A stretch of 5,634 nt of DNA, taken from JBCCFK01 sp965262315 (GTDB lineage: Bacteria; Actinomycetota; Acidimicrobiia; Acidimicrobiales; UBA8592). A program made the translations under genes and the position numbers. This document shows, one piece after another, positions 1-5,400 of this stretch (within the stretch, counting starts at the first letter, position 1; the number at the start of each line of letters is the position of its first letter). The notes below the pieces were generated by a model that saw nothing but the letters and a program-made list of their open reading frames with translations, had not been told where the DNA came from and searched no databases. The stretch is from assembly GCA_965262315.1 (NCBI GenBank), contig CBDHFJ010000128.1, positions 1 to 5,634 of the forward strand, written 5' to 3'.

Positions 1-344
1 CTCCAGAAGGTCGCCCAGTTGGGTGCCTGCTCGATCGCGTCGTGCCATCCGCGAGACGCGATGCTCACCAGCACCACACGGGCTGGGTCGAGGCGAAGGT
101 CAAGGCCGATCAGTTCTCTGCTGCCGTCGGTTCCTATGAACAGGCAGCCAGGATGTGTGTCGACGTGGGGAATCGAGGTGTTGGTCGCAACCAGCGTGTT
201 GGGAGCGTCGAGCTGGATATATGCGTCGTCACCTCGCCAACCAGTGAAGCCTCCGGTCTCGATCAGCCACGTCCGGTAGTCCGTAGGGAGCCGAACGCCC
301 AGCGAAGCCTCAGCGGCGTCAACTTGGCTCTCACGATCGGACAC
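1..344 (-). CDS. SUKH (SMI1/KNR4) family protein, C-terminus cut by window edge
   Basis: Reading leftward from a GTG at 344-342, the frame stays open for 114 codons to the window edge, so the stop lies outside. The start is well supported: AGGAG at 357-353 lies 8 nt upstream. The protein shows a SUKH-type pattern: an N-terminal helix ending LGVRLPTDYRTWLIETGG (residues 15-32), then aromatic and Gly residues with Y42, the turn IGTDGSRELIGLDLR (70-84), and a strand VVLVSIA (90-96) followed by W100 and a helix. The LP-x-DY segment, the G-x-DG-x-x-E turn and the following D82 are the features I rely on. There is no signal peptide or membrane segment, so it is presumably cytosolic. SUKH proteins in bacteria are mostly immunity proteins against polymorphic (often nuclease) toxins, with some stand-alone members; the role here is inferred. 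It is divergent from another SUKH-like gene. Confidence 0.85.
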   Translation of the reverse strand, partial: MSDRESQVDAAEASLGVRLPTDYRTWLIETGGFTGWRGDDAYIQLDAPNTLVATNTSIPHVDTHPGCLFIGTDGSRELIGLDLRLDPARVVLVSIASRGWHDAIEQAPNWATFW

Positions 345-352
345 GGGCTGTG

Positions 353-357
353 CTCCT
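353..357 (-). promoter_or_regulatory. Ribosome-binding site of the left SUKH gene
   Basis: AGGAG read on the minus strand, 8 nt before the GTG at 344-342. It decides the start of the partial SUKH gene and is one of the two clearest Shine-Dalgarno sites in the window. Confidence 0.8.
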
Positions 358-359
358 GC

Positions 360-373
360 TGGTGGCGCCACCA
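360..373. repeat. 14-bp perfect palindrome in the divergent SUKH intergenic region
   Basis: TGGTGGCGCCACCA is a perfect palindrome. It lies 2 bp upstream of the AGGAG of the left SUKH gene, inside the 140-bp region between the two divergent SUKH genes. The position would suit an operator, but a GC-rich palindrome of this length can occur by chance and no matching second copy was seen. Confidence 0.3.
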
Positions 374-484
374 CGGTACTGACCCAACGATCGCGAGGGT
401 TCCGCATCCCTCGACGTGTCGTCCGGGGCGATTGCCGTGCGACGGGTGCTCGGCCATGCTGGTGACGTGGATGGCGGAACGGCT

Positions 485-1009
485 GTGGCGGACTTCCTTC
501 GCGTTGCTGGTGTTCCTGCGGTCCGGCATGTGCCCGAGCCGGGGTTCCAGGACTTGGAACGACGGCTTGCACGCGCGTTCTCAAACCTCGCCGGGTTCGC
601 GTTCCCATGCGCGTTTCGAGAGCTCTATCGGTTTGAGTTCGAACTGATCGACTGTGGTCTGGTGAGGTTCTTGCCGTCTTCGGCTCTGGCTCCATTGAAG
701 GCGGTCGAGTCGCTCGTGTTCGATACTTGGGACCCGCCTCGGGTCGCTGGAGCCGGTCTCGTACCGATCGCCGACGAAGGCCACGACGGTGGCCCGCTGT
801 GCCTCGACGCACGCGAGCCACACGAGCAGACGTCGTTCTCGGTTGTGCTCTGGGACCACGAGGCAGAACGAGTCACCCGACCCCTCTACGACGATGTCGA
901 GGCGATGCTCCACTGCGCCGCTCACGTGTCCCTAAGGGGACCCGTCCGAGAGCTGGCGAGACTCGGCGGCTCGGGAGCGGCCGACTACTACGCATGGATG
1001 GACGACTAG
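485..1009 (+). CDS. SUKH (SMI1/KNR4)-like family protein
   Basis: A 174-residue protein beginning at GTG 485 and ending at TAG 1007-1009. The SUKH-like pattern is seen as FQDLERRLARAFSNLAGFAFPCAFRELYRF (residues 21-50, the FP-x-x-x-RELY segment), then the core VAGAGLVPIADEGHDGGPLCLD (87-108), the strand FSVVLWDHE (118-126), and a closing helix YDDVEAMLHCAAHV (135-148). The GLVPIADEG...PLCLD and VVLWDHE segments are typical of the superfamily. The start is uncertain: GTG 485 has GGA at 476-478, 6 nt away. GTG 437 and GTG 416 are in frame upstream, but neither has a good Shine-Dalgarno. No signal peptide or membrane segment is seen. The gene is divergent from the partial SUKH gene on the left and convergent with the gene ending at 1103. 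An immunity role is inferred from the family; no toxin gene is in view. Confidence 0.75.
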   Translation: MADFLRVAGVPAVRHVPEPGFQDLERRLARAFSNLAGFAFPCAFRELYRFEFELIDCGLVRFLPSSALAPLKAVESLVFDTWDPPRVAGAGLVPIADEGHDGGPLCLDAREPHEQTSFSVVLWDHEAERVTRPLYDDVEAMLHCAAHVSLRGPVRELARLGGSGAADYYAWMDD

Positions 1010-1102
1010 CAGCCATCCCCGAAGTGCTCCGATCTCGAGCGGCCTGGGCGATGACAGGGCGAGAGCGATGTGCGTGCCCCGACCGGCGACTTGAGGGCGG
1101 GC
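1010..1102. other. Convergent intergenic region
   Basis: A gap of 93 bp lies between the stop of the second SUKH gene and the stop of the minus-strand gene. Both genes should terminate here, but I see no stable hairpin followed by a T-run on either strand. Confidence 0.5.
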
Positions 1103-1600
1103 CTATCGCCAGGAAGCGTCCAGGTCCTCGCTACCGACGATGACCGAACCACATTCGAAGTCCAGGTAGTGGACGATTCCTGGCTCGCTGGGTGCCACCT
1201 CGTCCGACATGAGCCCACCGAGTTGGACCGGCTTGCGGCTCAGTGCGTCTGAGCTGTGGTCCAGACGGAATTGCCGGACGTTGCGGTAGACGATGGTGAG
1301 GTCGAAGGCGCCGATGGCCTCTGGGTCGTAGCCCGGGAACATGAGGTGAAGCTCAAGGATGTCGGCCTCCCCGGACCACGTCAGTCGGTGTAGGAGCAAA
1401 TCCTTCGGGCAGAGCGGGGTCCCGGGTTCCAGGTGCTCGTCGCCAACACGGAAGGCGCGGTAGTCGAAGTGGCTCGGATTTCTGACGAACGCCAACGCCC
1501 CGGGAGGCAACTCATCACCATGCAGCGCGAGCCACTCCATGTAGCCGGCAGGTTCAAGTGCTTCACCCGACTCCCACCTGAACCGCCGCACTTCATCCAT
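1103..1600 (-). CDS. Hypothetical protein, 165 residues, possibly immunity-like
   Basis: From ATG 1600-1598 to TAG 1105-1103. I do not recognise the family. The sequence is protein-like: it has varied hydrophobic spacing, many acidic residues and no low-complexity stretches. It begins MDEVRRFRWESGEALEPAGY and has LLLHRLTWSGEADILELHLMFPG near residues 67-89, FDLTIVYRNVRQFRLDH at about 98-114 and a closing stretch GIVHYLDFECGSVIVGSEDL at about 141-160. This suggests a beta-rich fold. The pattern of an amphipathic strand, then GLMSDEVAPSE, then paired strands resembles small immunity-type proteins, but that is a resemblance and not an identification. An in-frame TTG at 1657-1655 would add 19 residues. 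The ATG is preferred because the extension is Arg-rich and unlike the rest; neither start has a strong Shine-Dalgarno. It has no membrane segment. The gene is convergent with the SUKH gene and about 350 bp downstream of the membrane-protein gene. Confidence 0.7.
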   Translation of the reverse strand: MDEVRRFRWESGEALEPAGYMEWLALHGDELPPGALAFVRNPSHFDYRAFRVGDEHLEPGTPLCPKDLLLHRLTWSGEADILELHLMFPGYDPEAIGAFDLTIVYRNVRQFRLDHSSDALSRKPVQLGGLMSDEVAPSEPGIVHYLDFECGSVIVGSEDLDASWR

Positions 1601-1682
1601 GGATCGCAAGTCTCGTCGATCGCCGGGCCGGTGCGCGGATTGGCACCGCGTCGCCAATGCGCGACCCGCTCGGTAGCCGGGC

Positions 1683-1710
1683 TTGCCGGGTGCGCGGCTC
1701 GCCCGGGCAA
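1683..1710. repeat. Bulged hairpin
   Basis: TTGCCGGG (1683-1690) pairs with CCCGGGCAA (1702-1710), leaving one bulged G, with the loop between. There is no T-run on either side. It could be a U-less terminator for minus-strand transcription or simply part of the inverted-repeat cluster; its role is unknown. Confidence 0.35.
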
Positions 1711-1721
1711 TGAGAAGCCCC

Positions 1722-1739
1722 AGTCGTCCGCGGACGACT
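1722..1739. repeat. 18-bp perfect palindrome, copy 1 of a pair
   Basis: AGTCGTCCGCGGACGACT is its own reverse complement. It matches 17 of 18 bases of a second copy at 1783-1800, with centres 61 bp apart (close to six helical turns). A pair of identical palindromes in a non-coding stretch upstream of the minus-strand gene starting at 1600 suggests operator sites for a dimeric regulator. The regulator is unknown, and a dispersed palindromic repeat is the alternative. Confidence 0.6.
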
Positions 1740-1782
1740 CACGACCGCATCGGGTGAAGGTCCGCTCACGCAGCGGCGCAAG

Positions 1783-1800
1783 AGTCGTCCGCGGACGAGT
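1783..1800. repeat. 18-bp palindrome, copy 2 of a pair
   Basis: AGTCGTCCGCGGACGAGT has a perfect 14-bp core (1785-1798) and one mismatched outer pair. It is the second copy of the palindrome at 1722-1739, and only base 17 of 18 differs. Conservation of the site outside any convincing gene is what makes the pair notable. Confidence 0.6.
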
Positions 1801-1951
1801 GCACCCCCAACCGGACCGAGCGATCTCGTTGTCGAGGCGCTGCGGTGAGGCGACCGACAGCTCGTGGACCTCAATCAATGGTGCGAGCTCCTTTGACCAG
1901 GAGTCTTGAGCACCGCTGAAGGGCCGTTCGGTGACGCCGTCCGGCGGCCGT

Positions 1952-2233
1952 TCACAGACCTTCGAGCATGAGCAGGAGTAGTCCGAGGGGGAGTTGAAGG
2001 ACGAAACAGATCTTCCTCGCCGTCGCAAGTTTGGCGGTCATCGAGTCACCCGGCCGAGGGCCGGCTGGACCGATCCGCGCTCGCCACACGACATAGACGG
2101 TGCCGAGGCCGTTGAACAGCACGTAGCCCCCGATGATCGCCCAGGCCCTCGCTGAACCGAACCACGCCGCCACCGCCGCTGCGACGCCCAGGCCCGCAGG
2201 AAGCCACCCGTACTGGCGGAGCGCCTCGATCAC
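1952..2233 (-). CDS. Small integral membrane protein, three predicted helices
   Basis: From GTG 2233 the frame gives 93 residues, ending at the stop 1954-1952. After a short N-terminus (VIEALRQYG), three hydrophobic segments follow: WLPAGLGVAAAVAAWFG (about 10-26), AWAIIGGYVLFNGLGTVYVV (about 30-49) and ICFVLQLPLGLLLLMLEGL (about 75-93). Between helices two and three is a basic, Pro/Gly-rich loop with R and K residues (WRARIGPAGPRPGD...KLATARK). I do not recognise the family. The start is uncertain: no Shine-Dalgarno precedes GTG 2233. An in-frame GTG at 2296 would add 21 residues, but its GGAGG is only 2 nt away; a leaderless mRNA is possible. The gene is divergent from lhr and shares its upstream region, including the LexA-like inverted repeat. 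Co-regulation with lhr is therefore possible but unproven. Confidence 0.65.
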   Translation of the reverse strand: MIEALRQYGWLPAGLGVAAAVAAWFGSARAWAIIGGYVLFNGLGTVYVVWRARIGPAGPRPGDSMTAKLATARKICFVLQLPLGLLLLMLEGL

Positions 2234-2310
2234 CGCCGCGACGGTACAACGTGCCTCGGCAGTCCGGTCCCAAACGAGGGAGGAGCGACCGAACACCGCC
2301 TCCGGCGCAG

Positions 2311-2338
2311 CCGCATCGGAACAAGCGTTCCGATGCGG
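2311..2338. promoter_or_regulatory. Perfect 12-4-12 inverted repeat with LexA-like (SOS box) core
   Basis: CCGCATCGGAAC (2311-2322) and GTTCCGATGCGG (2327-2338) are perfect reverse complements around the spacer AAGC. The centre, 2318-2331, reads GGAACAAGCGTTCC. Against the Gram-positive LexA/DinR consensus CGAACRNRYGTTYC it matches 13 of 14 positions, missing only the first C. The actinobacterial form CGAAC-N4-GTTCG is missed at both outer positions, symmetrically. It lies between the divergent membrane-protein gene and lhr, just upstream of the proposed -35 side of the lhr promoter. Because the symmetry extends past the LexA box, a TetR-type or other dimeric repressor is a real alternative. 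Confidence 0.6.
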
Positions 2339-2345
2339 GACGAAA

Positions 2346-2368
2346 CTGTCAGTGCCGCTCCGTAGTGT
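2346..2368 (+). promoter_or_regulatory. RecA-NDp-type (PafBC-dependent) DNA-damage promoter of lhr
   Basis: The mycobacterial DNA-damage promoter consensus recalled from the literature is tTGTCRgtg-N8-TAnnnT. Here the sequence is c-TGTCAGTG (2346-2354), then eight bases (2355-2362), then TAGTGT (2363-2368). Every position except the weakly conserved first t fits, and the spacer is exactly 8. Transcription would start near 2375, giving a leader of about 30 nt ahead of the GTG at 2406. The element is on the strand of lhr and correctly placed, which is the main reason to trust it. It also argues for an actinobacterial host. Confidence 0.7.
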
Positions 2369-2386
2369 GCGGGCGTACGCCCGCAC
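2367..2386. promoter_or_regulatory. 20-bp perfect palindrome over the expected lhr transcription start
   Basis: GTGCGGGCGTACGCCCGCAC is a perfect palindrome centred between 2376 and 2377. It begins inside the proposed -10 and covers the predicted start site, where a bound repressor would block initiation. As RNA it would be an 8-bp stem with a GTAC loop, but initiation near 2375 would leave out the left arm. An operator is therefore the likelier reading. Confidence 0.5.
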
Positions 2387-2393
2387 CCCGAAC

Positions 2394-2397
2394 GGAG
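2394..2397 (+). promoter_or_regulatory. Ribosome-binding site of lhr
   Basis: GGAG, 8 nt before GTG 2406. It selects the GTG over the in-frame ATG at 2469, which has no Shine-Dalgarno. Confidence 0.75.
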
Positions 2398-2405
2398 CCT
2401 TCGCC

Positions 2406-5400
2406 GTGGCCCTCATCGAACCTGGGATCGCCCAACCGACGCTCGACGCCGCACTGCCCGACAGCACCATGTTCGACCCCCTGGTGCTCAACGGGGTCGA
2501 GGTGGTCACCGACCTCGTGCCCGGTGTGTCGTTCCATCCGGCGGTGGCCCGCTGGTTCGTCGAGCGGTTCCCGCAGGGGCCGACGCCGCCGCAGGTCGAC
2601 GGCTGGCCGCACATCGCCGCCGAGCGGCACACGCTGATCGCGGCACCGACCGGTTCGGGCAAGACGCTGGCCGGTTTCCTGATGTGCATCAACCGGCTGT
2701 ACCTCCAGCACGCCGCCGGCGAACCCACCGCTGGCACCCGGGTGGTCTACGTCTCGCCGCTGAAGGCGCTGGCGGTCGACATCGCCGAGAACCTCGAACG
2801 TCCGTTGACCGAGATCGCCCAGACCGCACGCCTCATGGGGCTGGGGGCACCCGACCTCACCATCGGGGTCCGCACCGGCGACACCCCGTCGTCGGAGCGC
2901 CAGTCGCAGCTCCGCAAGCCCCGCACCTTCATGGTGACCACCCCCGAGTCGCTGTACCTGCTGGTGACCGCGGCGAAGAGCCGGGAGATCCTGCGGTCGG
3001 TCGAGACCCTGATCGTCGACGAGATCCACGCCATGGCCCGCGACAAGCGGGGGTCGCATCTGTCGATCACCATGGAGCGCCTGCACCACGTGTGCCGCCG
3101 TCCACCGACCCGGGTCGGGCTGTCCGCCACCCAGCGGCCCGTCGAGACGGTGGCCCGGCTCCTGGTCGGGACCCGCACGGGCCCGACCAGCCGAGGCGAC
3201 GACACCATCCTGTGCGAGATCGTCGACGGCGGCCACCAGCGGGCCCTCGATCTGGAGATCGAGCTGCCCGACATGGAGCTCGAGGCCGTCGCCAGCCACA
3301 GCCAGATGGACCAGGTGATCGACCGCATCGCCCAACTGGTCGGCGACCACAAGACCACCCTGGTCTTCGTCAACACCCGCCGCATGGCCGAGCGCCTGGC
3401 CCACCAACTCGGCGAGCGGCTGGGCGAGGACGTCGTCGCGGCGCACCACGGCTCGCTCAGCAAGGACCGCCGCCACCGGGTCGAGCGCCGGCTGCGGGCG
3501 GGCGAGCTCCAGGCGCTGGTGGCCACGGCATCGCTCGAGCTGGGCATCGACGTGGGCCCGGTGGAGCTGGTGTGCCAGATCGGCTCGCCGCGCAGCATCG
3601 CCACGTTCCTCCAGCGCGTCGGCCGCTCCAACCACACCCGACACGGCACCCCACGGGGCCGCCTGTACCCGCTGACCCGGGACGAGCTGGTCGAGTGCAC
3701 GGCACTCATGGCCGCGGTGCGCGCCGGACGGCTCGACGCGCTCCTGCCACCGGTCGCCCCGCTGGACATCCTGGCCCAACAGATCGTGGCCGAGACCGGC
3801 GCCGAGGAATGGCGCAGCGACGACCTCTACGAGCTGATGCGCACCGCGTACCCGTACCGGGATCTCAGCCGTGAGGACTACGACGTCGTCCTCACCCAGG
3901 TGTGCGACGGCATCATGACCGGCCGGGGTCGGCGGGCCGCCTGGGTGCACCACGACTCGATCAACCAGGAGCTGCGGGGCCGCAAGGGGGCGCGCTACGT
4001 GGCGCTCACGTCGGGGGGCGCCATCCCCGAGATCTACGACATGCGGGTCGTGGCCGAACCCGAGGAGACCTTCATCGGCACCGTCACCGAGGACTGGGCC
4101 ATGGAGTCCGCGGCGGGCGACGTGTTCCTGCTCGGGACCAACGCCTGGCGGATCCGGCGAGTCACCGGCGGCGAGGTCCGGGTCACCGACGCCGGCGAAT
4201 CCACGCCGACCATCCCGGTGTGGACGGGCGAGGCGCCGGCTCGCACCGCTGAGCTGTCCGAGGAGGTGTCGCGCATCCGGGCCGAGATCGAGACGTACCT
4301 CGAGCGCGACGACCCGGCCGGGGCCACGGCATGGCTGATCGAAGACGCCGGCATCCCCCGGGACGCCGCGGCCCTGATCGTGACCTACCTGGCCACGGGT
4401 CGGGCGGTGCTGGGAGCGATGCCCACCTCGACCACGCTGGTCATGGAGCGCTTCTTCGACGACGCCGACGGCATGCAGCTGGTGATCCACTCCCCGCTCG
4501 GCGGCCGGATCAACCGGGCGATGGGCTACTCGCTGCGCAAGAAGTTCTGCGTCGGCTTCAACTTCGAGCTCCAGGCGGCCGCGTCCGACGACGCCGTGGT
4601 CATCTCGCTGGGCCCCCACCACTCGTTCCCACTCACCGATGTCCAGCGCTGGCTGACCCCGGCCAACATCCGCGAGACCCTCACCCAAGCGGTGCTCGAT
4701 CAGCCGGCGTTCCAGTCGCGGTGGCGCTGGAACCTCAACCGGGCGCTGGTGGTGTTGCGCATGCGCAACGGCAAGCGCAACCCTCCACCCATCCAGCGCA
4801 TGGAGAGCGACGACCTCATGGCTGCGCTGTTCCCCGACGCCGCCGCCTGCCAGGAGAACGTGACCGGGCCCGCCGAGATCCCGGACCACCCGCTCGTGCG
4901 CCAGACCATCCACGACACCCTCACCGAGGGCATGGACGTCGACGGCCTGATCGAGCTGTGGGAACGGCTCGGCGAGGGCCGGGTCCGGTTCCACCACGTC
5001 GACACCACCGAACCCTCGGCGCTCGCCCACGAGATCCTGACCGCCCGTCCGTACGCGTTCCTCGACGACGACGAGCTGCCCGACCGTCGTACCCACAACG
5101 TGCGGTTGCGCCGGGGCCTGCCGACCGACCCGTCCGAGCTCGGCACCCTGCGCCCGGAGGCGATCGCCCAGGTCCAGGCCGAGCTCACGCCCAATCCGTC
5201 GACCCCCGACGAGCTGCACGACCTGCTCCGCGACGTGGTCCTGCTGCGCGCTCGCGACGACTGGCGCCACCTGTTCGCCGAGCTGGCCGGGCGCAAACGA
5301 GCCGGGAGGATCGAAGCCGGCGCGGATGCACCCGAACGCTGGTATGCGGCCGAGTCCGAAGCCGACGTCGACGTGCTGGTGACCGGCGTCCCGTCCGAGG

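Larger units (their letters stand above)
1601..1951. other. 350-bp intergenic region rich in inverted repeats, no convincing gene
   Basis: No frame gives a believable complete protein here. The stretch contains two near-identical palindromes (1722-1739 and 1783-1800), a bulged hairpin (1683-1710) and a short coding-like segment on the minus strand. That segment starts at TTG 1878-1876, with AAAGGAG at 1894-1888. Its first 25 or so codons have high third-position GC, but the frame then loses that bias and runs on into the gene at 1103-1600 in a different frame. It may be a remnant of a lost gene. No T-tailed terminator is visible. Confidence 0.5.

Noticed and set aside
42..647. Plus-strand open frame of 201 codons across both SUKH genes
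   Set aside because: Its product has no recognisable pattern and overlaps two better-supported genes, one of which has a strong ribosome-binding site.
1829..1850. TTGTCG followed by a possible damage-type promoter on the plus strand
   Set aside because: It lacks the GTG extension and the TAnnnT at the right spacing, and no plus-strand gene follows.
1935..1946. CGCC-GTCC-GGCG as a terminator for the membrane-protein gene
   Set aside because: The stem is only 4 bp and there is no T-run, so it is too weak to call.
1381..2028. Minus-strand open frame of 215 codons as a full gene
   Set aside because: It overlaps the better gene at 1103-1600 by about 220 bp and loses coding character after its first part. 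Only a short remnant is entertained.
2318..2345. GGAAC as the -35 of an ECF-sigma promoter
   Set aside because: There is no matching -10 (CGTC/CGTT type) at 16-17 bp, and GGAAC here is explained as part of the inverted repeat.
2684..3874. Plus-strand open frame of 396 codons inside lhr
   Set aside because: It is an Arg/Pro/Gly-rich shadow in another frame of the Lhr helicase domain; all helicase motifs are in the main frame.
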